DNA from: Rhodospirillaceae bacterium
GTDB taxonomy: Bacteria > Pseudomonadota > Alphaproteobacteria > UBA11136
Assembly: GCA_018663165.1 (NCBI GenBank)
Contig: JABJES010000048.1
Span: 1-13,157, forward strand
Reading direction: 5' to 3'
Length of the DNA: 13,157 bases
The notes under the pieces: model-generated
What the model saw: the letters and a program-made list of their open reading frames with translations, nothing else
What the model was told of the DNA's origin: nothing
The model's database searches: none
Part shown: positions 6,392 through 13,157 of the stretch, piece after piece
Layout: every line of letters begins with the position of its first letter
Numbering within the stretch: the first letter of the stretch is position 1
Position numbers and translations under genes: made by a program

Positions 6392-7639
6392 TTGATACAG
6401 AATTTCGAACGTATGGTGTCAATGCGCTATTTGCGGCCCCGTCGCAAGGAAGGGTTCATCTCGGTAATCGCCGGATTTTCCTTTCTCGGTATCGCGCTTG
6501 GGGTGGCAACGCTGATTATCGTCATGTCGGTGATGAACGGTTTCCGTGAGGAACTGATGACTCGCATTCTCGGCCTCAACGGCCATATCGCCGTTCACGA
6601 TCAGCGTGGCGAGGGGATGACCGGCTTTGATCCTGTCGCGGCTAAATTGCGCGACCTTTCCGGCATCGTTTCGGTGACGCCCTTTATCGAAGGCCAGGTG
6701 ATGGCGACGTCCAAAGGTCACGCCTCGGGCGCTCTGGTGCGTGGCATCCGACCGCAGGATATGCGCGATCATTTGATCCTTGCGGAAAACATTAAATCCG
6801 GTTCCTTGGCTGACTTCGGCGGTGAAGATTCGATCATTATGGGCTCACGGCTGGCGCGAAAGCTCGGGGTTCGGTCCGGTGACGGGGTGACCCTGATCTC
6901 GCCAACCACCTCATCGACGGCATTCGGCTCAATTCCCCGTATGCGCGCCTATAAGATCGCCGCCACTTTTGATGTCGGCATGTACGAGTATGACAGTACC
7001 TTTATTTTTATGCCTCTTGAGGCGGCACAGATTTTCTTTCGCCTGAAATCAAAGGTTACAGCGCTTGAAGTAATCACGGACGATCCTGATCAGATAAAAA
7101 ATTTCCGGGACCGGATTGGCAAGTCTATCGGCGGTGGCTTCCGGCTTTTCGATTGGCAGCAGGCCAATGCCAGTTTTTTCAACGCTATTCAGGTGGAACG
7201 CAACGTCATGTTCCTGATCTTGACCCTGATCATCGTCGTTGCCGCCTTTAACATCATTTCCAGTATGATCATGTTGGTTAAGGACAAGAGCGGTGATATT
7301 GCCATCTTGCGTACGCTCGGCGCGACACGCGGGGCGGTGATGCGTATTTTCTTCATGAGCGGAGCGACCATCGGTGCTGCCGGTACACTGGCCGGTCTCG
7401 CTCTAGGTCTCGCCTTTTGTCATAATATTGAGACCTTGCGCGGCTGGATTGAAGCCCTTACCGGCACCGAACTTTTCGCTGCGGAAATTTATTTCCTCTC
7501 CAAACTCCCCGCTATTGTTGACCCGTCCGAGGTCGTCATCATCACAATCATGGCGCTGGTTCTCACATTCCTCGCTACCCTTTATCCGTCCTGGCGGGCG
7601 GCCCGGCTCGATCCGGTAGAGGCCTTGCGCTATGAGTGA
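6392..7639 (+). CDS. lolC: lipoprotein-releasing ABC transporter permease LolC/LolE family
   Basis: This inner-membrane permease works with the ATPase LolD to extract lipoproteins from the inner membrane and hand them to the periplasmic carrier LolA. The 415-residue length and four-helix plan match the family: the first helix at about 23-48 follows the conserved FERMVSMRYLRPRRKEGFIS; a large periplasmic domain spans about 50-270; three helices follow at about 271-293, 315-345 and 378-400 (FtsX-like domain); and the C-terminus is the typical SWRAARLDPVEALRYE. I chose TTG at 6392 because AGGAG lies 9 bases upstream and homologues start a few residues before FERMV; a farther in-frame TTG at 6344 lies inside the previous gene. 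It overlaps lolD by 8 bases. Only one permease gene is present here, as in the LolF-type arrangement where one protein replaces LolC and LolE. Confidence 0.95.
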   Translation: MIQNFERMVSMRYLRPRRKEGFISVIAGFSFLGIALGVATLIIVMSVMNGFREELMTRILGLNGHIAVHDQRGEGMTGFDPVAAKLRDLSGIVSVTPFIEGQVMATSKGHASGALVRGIRPQDMRDHLILAENIKSGSLADFGGEDSIIMGSRLARKLGVRSGDGVTLISPTTSSTAFGSIPRMRAYKIAATFDVGMYEYDSTFIFMPLEAAQIFFRLKSKVTALEVITDDPDQIKNFRDRIGKSIGGGFRLFDWQQANASFFNAIQVERNVMFLILTLIIVVAAFNIISSMIMLVKDKSGDIAILRTLGATRGAVMRIFFMSGATIGAAGTLAGLALGLAFCHNIETLRGWIEALTGTELFAAEIYFLSKLPAIVDPSEVVIITIMALVLTFLATLYPSWRAARLDPVEALRYE

Positions 7640-8342
7640 GATGCCAATTAGCCATTCTCTTGAGAGCGAAACAGCGCTCTCTTTGCAGCATATCCAGCGC
7701 GGTTTTGATCAGGGGCCGACGCGCATCGAGGTATTGCGCGGTGCCTCGCTTGAAATTCGTCGTGGCGAAATCGTTGCCCTTGTCGGGCCCAGTGGTGCGG
7801 GAAAATCGACCTTGCTACATATCGCCGGCCTGCTTGAACGGCCCGATTCTGGCGAGATCGAGATTGAGGGAATGCCCTGTTCGCGCCTTAATGACGATCA
7901 GCTCACAGCCGTGCGGCGTCACCGGATCGGTTTCGTCTATCAGTTTCATCACCTGTTGCCGGAATTCTCTGCTCTTGAAAACATCATGCTGCCCCAGATG
8001 ATCGCCGGACTGGGTCGAGGCGAGGCGCGGCGGCGCTCAAATGAGCTTCTGGAAATGATGCAGCTTTCTGATCGCGCCGAACACCGCCCGGCGCAGCTTT
8101 CAGGCGGTGAGCAACAGCGCATCGCTATCGCTCGTGCGATTGCCAATCTGCCGTCGGTTCTGCTTGCCGATGAGCCGACGGGCAACCTCGATACTCATAC
8201 TGCCGACAAGGTTTTTGCTGAAACCGTCGCTCTTGTGCGCCAAACCGGCATTTCGGCTCTGATCGCCACCCATAACCCGGAACTGGCGGCCCGTATGGAC
8301 CGCATTGTCCGCCTTGAGGATGGGTTGCTGGTGCCGGGCTGA
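7632..8342 (+). CDS. lolD: lipoprotein-releasing system ATPase LolD
   Basis: LolD is the cytoplasmic ATPase that powers lipoprotein release by the Lol permease, with which it forms the inner-membrane complex. The 236-residue protein has all ABC ATPase motifs in order: Walker A GPSGAGKS at 52-59, a Q-loop in FVYQFHHLLPEFSALEN, the signature LSGGEQQRIAIARAI from 156, Walker B LLADEP at 177-182 with the catalytic Glu181, the D-loop in TGNLD, and the switch His214 in ATHN. The family-typical FQFHHLLPEF-like segment supports LolD over related MacB or FtsE ATPases, as does its 8-base overlap with lolC. The start ATG at 7632 lies within the lolC end; an internal ATG at 7641 is possible. A 113-base gap separates it from dnaE. 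Confidence 0.96.
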   Translation: MSEMPISHSLESETALSLQHIQRGFDQGPTRIEVLRGASLEIRRGEIVALVGPSGAGKSTLLHIAGLLERPDSGEIEIEGMPCSRLNDDQLTAVRRHRIGFVYQFHHLLPEFSALENIMLPQMIAGLGRGEARRRSNELLEMMQLSDRAEHRPAQLSGGEQQRIAIARAIANLPSVLLADEPTGNLDTHTADKVFAETVALVRQTGISALIATHNPELAARMDRIVRLEDGLLVPG

Positions 8343-8383
8343 TCCCGGAATTGGGGCTGTTTTCCCCTGGGGTGATATTTTTC

Positions 8384-8392
8384 TGTGGATAA
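8384..8392 (-). promoter_or_regulatory. perfect consensus DnaA box upstream of dnaE
   Basis: TGTGGATAA on the plus strand is the exact complement of the consensus DnaA box TTATCCACA. It lies in the gap between lolD and dnaE, with its end 63 bases before the dnaE start codon. A perfect 9-base match on either strand is expected about 0.1 times in a window of this size, so its place before a replication gene is suggestive. I see only one such box, so this is not an origin. Confidence 0.5.
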
Positions 8393-8455
8393 CTCTGATA
8401 TCGCGCCTTGCGGCTGCTGACATTCGGCCTTGAGTGTGAAATTCTCGGTCTTCCA

Positions 8456-11400
8456 ATGACCCATGCCGATTTCATTCACCTGCGCGTTCATTCCGCCTAT
8501 TCCCTTTTGGAAGGGGCGATCAAGATCAAGGATCTGGTGGATCTTTGTGCGGCCAATTCCATGCCTGCGGTCGCCGTTACCGATACCAGCAATTTGTTTG
8601 GTGCGATGGAATTCTCGCTCAAAGCGCCGGAGGCCGGGGTTCAACCGATCATCGGCTGCCAAATTGCGCTCAGACGCGAGGATAGAGCAAACCCCGCCAA
8701 TGGTGGTCGCGTCCCTGATCCAGACCAGCTGGTTCTTCTGGTTCAGGATGAAACCGGCTACGCAAATCTCATCAAGCTGGTCAGTCGCGCCTTTCTTGAA
8801 ACCGATTCCGGCGAAACACCACAAATATCACTCGAAGATCTGGAAAGCTTAAATGGCGGACTGATCGCCCTTACCGGCGGGCCCAAAGGCCCGGTCGGCC
8901 GTCTTCTTGCCGAAGAACAGCTTGATGCGGCCGAGGCCATATTAAAGCGTTTGGCTGATATTTACCCCAACCGTCTCTATGTGGAACTGATGCGTCACGG
9001 GCTCGAAATCGAGACCCGCATTGAGCCGGCACTTCTTGATCTCGCCTATACCCATGATCTGCCGCTGGTCGCCACCAACGAGGCGTTTTTTGCCGATGCC
9101 GCCATGCATCAGGCCGGTAATGCTCTTCTCTGTATTGCCGATGGCCGTTTTCTGGCCGAAGAAGATCGCCGCCACCTGACTCCGGAACACCGTTTCAAGA
9201 CAGCGCCTGAGATGCGGGCCCTATTTGCCGATCTGCCCGAGGCGGCGGACAACACCCTTGTCATTGCGCGTCGCTGCGCCTGGTTTCCAAGCCCTCGTGA
9301 TCCAATGCTGCCCTCCTTTCCGGTTCCAGAGACCCAGAACGAGGCCGATGCCCTGCGCGGGCTGGCCGAAGAAGGTCTCAAAGAGCGGCTGGAGGCCCAT
9401 GTCTATAATTCCGGGATGGATGAAGAGGCGCGCCATAAAGCGGCCAAACACTATCACCACCGCCTTGAATATGAGCTTGAAACCATTATAAAAATGGGTT
9501 TTTCCGGATATTTCCTGATCGTTGCCGATTTTATCCGATGGGCCAAGGGGCAAGGCATTCCCGTTGGCCCTGGGCGTGGTTCTGGTGCCGGTTCCCTGGT
9601 CGCCTGGGTGCTGACCATTACCGATCTCGACCCTCTGCGCTTCGGTCTTCTGTTCGAACGTTTTCTCAATCCCGAACGTGTCTCAATGCCGGATTTCGAT
9701 ATCGATTTCTGTCAGGACCGTCGCGATGAGGTCATTCGTTATGTTCAGGATAAATACGGCCACGACCATGTCGCCCAGATTATTACCTTTGGGTCTTTGC
9801 AGGCGCGCGCCGCCCTGCGCGATGTCGGCCGGGTGCTGCAGCTCCCCTATGGACAGGTTGATCGGATCTGCAAATTGGTGCCCAATAACCCGGCTGATCC
9901 GGTGCCTTTGGACAGGGCCATCGATAAGGAGCCGCAGCTCCAGCAGGCCCGTCGTGAAGACCCGATGGTTGCCCGCATGATGGATATGGCAATCGCCCTG
10001 GAAGGGCTGTACCGCCATGCCTCGACCCATGCCGCCGGTGTCGTCATCGGCGACCGTTCCCTTGATGAACTTGTGCCTCTTTACCGCGATCCCCGTTCGG
10101 ATATGCCGGTAACCCAGTTCTCGATGAAATACGTTGAACTGGCGGGGCTTGTTAAATTCGATTTTCTCGGTCTCAAGACACTGACGGTGCTGGCCCGCGC
10201 GGTTGAGCTTATTCGCGAACGTGATGGTGGCAGCGGCCCTGAGATTGATCTCTCGGTCATTCCTCTTGATGACCCGGCCACTTATGACATGCTGGGCCGC
10301 GCCGAAACGGTGGGTGTGTTCCAGCTTGAAAGTGCGGGCATGCGCGAGGTTCTGCGCGGGCTAAAGCCTGATCGTTTCGAGGATATCATCGCCGTTGTCG
10401 CCCTTTATCGGCCGGGCCCGATGGATAACATCCCCAGTTACATCGCGTGCAAGCATGGCCATGAGGCGCCCGATTATATGGATGATCGTTTGGAAGACAT
10501 TCTCAAGGAAACCAACGGCATCATGATCTATCAGGAACAGGTCATGCAAATCGCCCAGGTTCTGTCTGGCTATACTCTTGGCAGCGCCGACCTTCTGCGC
10601 CGCGCTATGGGTAAAAAAATCCAGTCTGAGATGGATGCCCAGCGTAAGGATTTCGTTGAAGGGGCCGTTGCCCGTGGCGTAACCGAGACTAAGGCCAATC
10701 AGGTCTTTGACCAGGTCAATAAATTTGCCGGTTACGGGTTCAACAAATCCCATGCCGCCGCCTATGCGCTGGTGGCTTATCAGACGGCGTATCTAAAGGC
10801 CAATTACCCGGTCGAATTTCTGGCGGCCTCGATGAGGCTCGACATGAATAATACGGATAAGCTCAACCTCTTCCGTCAAGAGGCGTTGCGTCTCGGTATT
10901 CCCGTATTGCCCCCTGACGTCAATTGTTCGGACGCTGTTTTCTCGGTCGAGATGAGCGATCAGTTAAGCGGCATCCGCTATGCGTTGGGGGCGGTCAAGA
11001 ATGTCGGCGAACAGGCGATGGCCGAACTGGTGAAGGACCGCGATACGAACGATCACTTTGCCAGCCTTGCCGACTTTGCCCGGCGTCTTGATACCAAGGT
11101 TATCAACAAGCGCCAGCTTGAAAACCTTGTCTATGCCGGGGCGTTTGACAGTTTGGAGCCAAACCGGGGCCGGGCTTTTGAGGCGATTCCGGCAATGACT
11201 CATCTCGCTGGTGCTGCTGCAGAGGCCCGGAATTCTTCCCAGGTAAGTCTGTTCGGCGGCGAGGGGGGTATTCCCGAGCCAGAGTTTACGCCTCCGCAGG
11301 CGCGAGACTGGACGGCGAGCGCCCGGCTCCAGCATGAACTCGAAGCCCTTGGTTTTTACCTCTCCGCCCATCCGCTGGATGTCTATACGGATTATCTGCA

Positions 11401-11992
11401 GCGCCTTGGGGTTATCCGGGGTGTCGATGTGGCCACCCATTTGTCCAGACATCCCGGTGAAACAAAGCTCAGGTTGGCGGGAACGGTGACGGCTAAAAAG
11501 GAACGTATATCGGGCAAGGGGAACCGCTATGCCTTCCTTGGCCTGTCAGATTCAGGCGGTGGCTATGAAGTCACGGTTTTTTCCGAAACCTTGTCTTCGG
11601 CTCAGGACCTGTTGGAGATTGGCACCCCCGTCTTGCTCTCTGTCGAGGCGCGGATGGATGCGGATGCGCCCCGACTGACGGTGCAGTCCATCGCGGCGCT
11701 GGATCAGGCAGCGGCGGATGCTGAGGCGACATTCATTATCCGTCTTGCCGACGAGGAAGCGGTCGAGACTCTTAAAGATGCTCTTAAGGATCATCGCAAT
11801 GGGCGTGGCCGGGTCAGTCTCGTTTTCGATATTCCGGCACAGGGCGACGTGCAGGGTGACGTGCAGGGCGAAGCCTTGCCAAAAGAAGTAGAGATGGCGC
11901 TTAAGGCGCGTTATAGCCTGACACCGGCTTTTATTGCCGATTTGAAATCGCTGCCGGGAATTGCCTCGGTGGAGGAAATCACAGGACCTTGA
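8456..11992 (+). CDS. dnaE: DNA polymerase III alpha subunit
   Basis: DnaE is the catalytic subunit of the replicative polymerase. At 1178 residues it is full length for the DnaE1 type. The PHP domain begins with HLRVHSAYSLLEG at 8-20. The polymerase domain carries PGRGSGAGSLVAW from about 371 and PDFDIDF from 412, with the catalytic aspartates Asp415 and Asp417; the third is Asp569 in KFDFLGLKTL, matching E. coli Asp401, Asp403 and Asp555. The motif QVSLFG at 929-934 fits the internal beta-clamp binding site. An OB domain follows (KLRLAGTVTAKKERISGKG, about 1003-1080). I chose the ATG at 8456 because the PHP domain starts there; an in-frame TTG at 8408 would add 16 unlike residues. No strong Shine-Dalgarno sequence is visible. 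Near the C-terminus a 12-base repeat encodes QGDV twice. It follows lolD by 113 bases and is convergent with the FecR-domain gene. Confidence 0.98.
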   Translation: MTHADFIHLRVHSAYSLLEGAIKIKDLVDLCAANSMPAVAVTDTSNLFGAMEFSLKAPEAGVQPIIGCQIALRREDRANPANGGRVPDPDQLVLLVQDETGYANLIKLVSRAFLETDSGETPQISLEDLESLNGGLIALTGGPKGPVGRLLAEEQLDAAEAILKRLADIYPNRLYVELMRHGLEIETRIEPALLDLAYTHDLPLVATNEAFFADAAMHQAGNALLCIADGRFLAEEDRRHLTPEHRFKTAPEMRALFADLPEAADNTLVIARRCAWFPSPRDPMLPSFPVPETQNEADALRGLAEEGLKERLEAHVYNSGMDEEARHKAAKHYHHRLEYELETIIKMGFSGYFLIVADFIRWAKGQGIPVGPGRGSGAGSLVAWVLTITDLDPLRFGLLFERFLNPERVSMPDFDIDFCQDRRDEVIRYVQDKYGHDHVAQIITFGSLQARAALRDVGRVLQLPYGQVDRICKLVPNNPADPVPLDRAIDKEPQLQQARREDPMVARMMDMAIALEGLYRHASTHAAGVVIGDRSLDELVPLYRDPRSDMPVTQFSMKYVELAGLVKFDFLGLKTLTVLARAVELIRERDGGSGPEIDLSVIPLDDPATYDMLGRAETVGVFQLESAGMREVLRGLKPDRFEDIIAVVALYRPGPMDNIPSYIACKHGHEAPDYMDDRLEDILKETNGIMIYQEQVMQIAQVLSGYTLGSADLLRRAMGKKIQSEMDAQRKDFVEGAVARGVTETKANQVFDQVNKFAGYGFNKSHAAAYALVAYQTAYLKANYPVEFLAASMRLDMNNTDKLNLFRQEALRLGIPVLPPDVNCSDAVFSVEMSDQLSGIRYALGAVKNVGEQAMAELVKDRDTNDHFASLADFARRLDTKVINKRQLENLVYAGAFDSLEPNRGRAFEAIPAMTHLAGAAAEARNSSQVSLFGGEGGIPEPEFTPPQARDWTASARLQHELEALGFYLSAHPLDVYTDYLQRLGVIRGVDVATHLSRHPGETKLRLAGTVTAKKERISGKGNRYAFLGLSDSGGGYEVTVFSETLSSAQDLLEIGTPVLLSVEARMDADAPRLTVQSIAALDQAAADAEATFIIRLADEEAVETLKDALKDHRNGRGRVSLVFDIPAQGDVQGDVQGEALPKEVEMALKARYSLTPAFIADLKSLPGIASVEEITGP
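11840..11875 (+). repeat. 12-base in-frame tandem repeat in dnaE
   Basis: CAGGGCGACGTG (11840-11851) is followed by CAGGGTGACGTG (11852-11863) and a partial third copy CAGGGCGAAGCC. The units encode QGDV, QGDV, QGEA in the C-terminal region after the OB domain. The frame is kept, so this looks like a recent small duplication in a tolerant linker. Confidence 0.75.
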
Positions 11993-12020
11993 GTCCGGGG
12001 CCCAAGTTTTCCGGCGTTCT

Positions 12021-12779
12021 CTAGTATTGGTGCATCTGTGGCGGCATCTGTGGTGGATGGATATCAACCGGCGGCATTGTCGGTGACATTGGCTGGATGA
12101 TTTGGGGCGGCACCCCGATAATCTCCTGCAGATTAGGGCGTTCATTGCCGGGTTCGGGATCGGCCAGGGCCGTATCGTTGCTCAGAGAACCGCCGCTCCA
12201 GGGGCTCAGCGTGATCCCTAAAATGTTGATTACCGCCTGCATACCGGCGGGAATTTCAATGGTCTGGCCGGTGATGGGCGAGGTATAGACGCCTTTTCCT
12301 TTGTTTACGCCGATCAGAATGTCACCGCTATTATCGACAATGACTTCCAGATCGGTGCCGCGCACCCCGAGAATACCCGTCGGGAGCTTCATGGATATGC
12401 CCTTTTTGGCCATTTTTCCGGTGATAAATCGAAAAGCGCCGATATTGAATTCCAGCGCGTTGATTCCCTCCTTGGTCGACGGGTCATAGATGAAAGCATC
12501 AATCGTTAATTGACTGTTTTCTCCCATACGCAGAACCGTCTCGTCGAGAAAGACCAGATGGACGCCTCCATCGGCCCCGGTTGTCAGGGTTTCATCCTGA
12601 ACAATCTTGTCATTGAGGGTCACGGCCTGTGTTTTGCCGCCGGGGTGGATGGCGGTAACGACACCGATGACATGGCTGGCGGCGCCGATAAATTGCGTGA
12701 CACTCTGGGCAATGGCCAGAGTGCTTGCAGCAACCAGCAGGGCGGCTGATAAGGCCCATATTTTTTTACGGCTTTTCAA
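12021..12779 (-). CDS. periplasmic FecR domain protein
   Basis: This 252-residue protein has a cleavable-looking signal peptide (SRKK, then a hydrophobic core to about residue 22, ending AIAQ) and a FecR domain (PF04773). The FecR core is ETLTTGADGGVHLVFLDE at 63-80, VLRMGENSQLTIDAF, then a segment ending PTGILGVRGTDLEV at 133-146. Unlike the FecR anti-sigma factors it has no cytoplasmic N-terminal domain, and no fecI or fecA gene is next to it. From about residue 223 the chain is rich in Pro, Met, Gln and His and ends MPPQMHQY, a composition that could bind metal, though that is inference. The start is TTG at 12779-12777; the in-frame codon four places upstream is a stop and there is no clear Shine-Dalgarno sequence. 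Stop is TAG. It is convergent with dnaE, 28 bases apart, and divergent from the Fur-type gene. Confidence 0.9.
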   Translation of the reverse strand: MKSRKKIWALSAALLVAASTLAIAQSVTQFIGAASHVIGVVTAIHPGGKTQAVTLNDKIVQDETLTTGADGGVHLVFLDETVLRMGENSQLTIDAFIYDPSTKEGINALEFNIGAFRFITGKMAKKGISMKLPTGILGVRGTDLEVIVDNSGDILIGVNKGKGVYTSPITGQTIEIPAGMQAVINILGITLSPWSGGSLSNDTALADPEPGNERPNLQEIIGVPPQIIQPMSPTMPPVDIHPPQMPPQMHQY

Positions 12780-13000
12780 GGAAATGATCTAACCCCGGTA
12801 TTTTGAATGACGATATATATTCCGCCCATAATAAGCCTGAATAAAAGAAGATTCTGTAACCAGGGTCACGTTTTTCCAAGGTTATTAGGGGCATATTAAT
12901 TTTCATAGCTCATGATCTCATTTCCGGTATGAATTGGGGCCTTGCTCCCCCACCGGAATGGAGGTTGTGACACCAGTAAAGGATCAGGGAGCTCACAGGT
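12780..13000. other. divergent intergenic region before FecR-domain and Fur-type genes
   Basis: These 221 bases must hold the promoters of both divergent genes. The left two thirds are AT-rich, but I find no promoter with a convincing pair of hexamers on either strand and no recognisable Irr, Fur or iron-box sequence. The right third contains the hairpin at 12922-12958 and the ribosome binding site of the Fur-type gene. Confidence 0.5.
12922..12958 (+). repeat. inverted repeat in the presumed leader of the Fur-type gene
   Basis: TTCCGGT at 12922-12928 pairs with ACCGGAA at 12952-12958, and inside it GGGG at 12936-12939 can pair with CCCC at 12947-12950. Allowing one bulged T, the outer stem extends to CAT/ATG. 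No T-run follows, so it is not a terminator. It could be an operator or a leader structure; it ends 42 bases before the start codon. Confidence 0.45.
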
Positions 13001-13157
13001 ATGGTTTCTGAAGGCAGTAATTTATCGTTTATTATCAATGGTTTAATTAATGCTGGCTTGCGCCCGACCCGGCAGCGGAAGTTGTTGGCAAAGCTGGTTT
13101 TTAGTAATGGTAATCGCCATTTTTCGGCTGAGGAGATTTGTCGCGCGGTGAGAAAGC
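13001..13157 (+). CDS. Fur superfamily transcriptional regulator, Irr-like (3' end cut by window edge)
   Basis: Only the first 52 codons are present. They encode the start of a Fur-type winged-helix DNA-binding domain: INAGLRPTRQRKLLAKLVF followed by SNGNRHFSAEEICRAVRK. The combination GLRPTRQR..L..L(V/L)F..GNRH resembles Irr, the haem-responsive iron regulator of alphaproteobacteria, more than classical Fur, but the metal and haem-binding parts lie outside the window, so Irr, Fur, Mur and Zur cannot be separated with certainty. The ATG at 13001 is preceded by AGGGAG at 12986-12991, 9 bases upstream, and by an in-frame stop at 12977-12979. It is divergent from the FecR-domain gene. Confidence 0.87.
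   Translation, partial: MVSEGSNLSFIINGLINAGLRPTRQRKLLAKLVFSNGNRHFSAEEICRAVRK

Noticed and set aside
8353..8382. Possible terminator after lolD: GGGG/CCCC arms followed by five T residues
   Set aside because: Only four paired bases with competing CCCC/GGGG pairings, and four non-T bases separate the arms from the T-run; too weak to call, though it could act as a pause site.
8408..8455. Upstream TTG start for dnaE
   Set aside because: The 16 extra residues do not resemble DnaE N-termini, and the PHP domain begins immediately after the ATG at 8456.
10361..12145. Several antisense open frames of 110-200 codons opposite dnaE, for example 11552-12145
   Set aside because: The plus strand carries an uninterrupted conserved DnaE sequence; the antisense translations are Arg/His-rich and show no domain.
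1..13157. CRISPR arrays, insertion sequences, phage genes, tRNA or rRNA genes
   Set aside because: No regularly spaced repeats, transposase or integrase motifs, terminal repeats or RNA gene sequences were seen.

Overview
The window looks like chromosomal DNA of an alphaproteobacterium with moderate GC. The evidence is the order proS - lolC - lolD - dnaE, which is typical of that class; a short prolyl-tRNA synthetase without the large editing insertion, starting with the usual alphaproteobacterial 'MRLS..FLPTLKE' N-terminus; and a Fur-superfamily regulator at the right edge that resembles Irr. I cannot assign genus or order. I see no mobile element, phage gene, CRISPR array, tRNA or rRNA.

Left part (1-2526): a yaaA peroxide-stress gene, cut by the left edge, runs leftward. 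Divergent from it are a membrane-anchored YHYH-domain protein with a Gly/Pro/Arg-rich tail and, 12 bases downstream, tag (3-methyladenine DNA glycosylase I). A strong hairpin terminator follows tag. Beyond it lies about 200 bases of non-coding DNA rich in small hairpins. Middle left (2527-4355): an NCS2-type nucleobase permease runs leftward and faces away from a small secreted protein of unknown function.

Main block (4430-11992): proS, a DJ-1/PfpI-family gene resembling isonitrile hydratase, lolC, lolD and dnaE, all on the plus strand. proS and the DJ-1 gene overlap by 4 bases and lolC and lolD by 8. The lolC start is a TTG that I place by its Shine-Dalgarno sequence. The block combines housekeeping functions: proline charging, export of lipoproteins from the inner membrane, and chromosome replication. 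The DJ-1-family gene is the unexpected member. A perfect-consensus DnaA box lies in the 113-base gap before dnaE.

Right part (12021-13157): a periplasmic FecR-domain protein with a Met/Pro/His-rich tail runs leftward, convergent with dnaE. Divergent from it is the start of a Fur/Irr-like regulator, cut by the right edge. The region between them contains a hairpin in the regulator's presumed leader. Most of the window is ordinary conserved core genome. The points worth a second look are the structured non-coding region near 2290-2430, the DnaA box before dnaE, the DJ-1-family gene inside the proS-lolC operon, the substituted aromatic positions in Tag, and the stand-alone FecR-domain protein beside a Fur-type gene.
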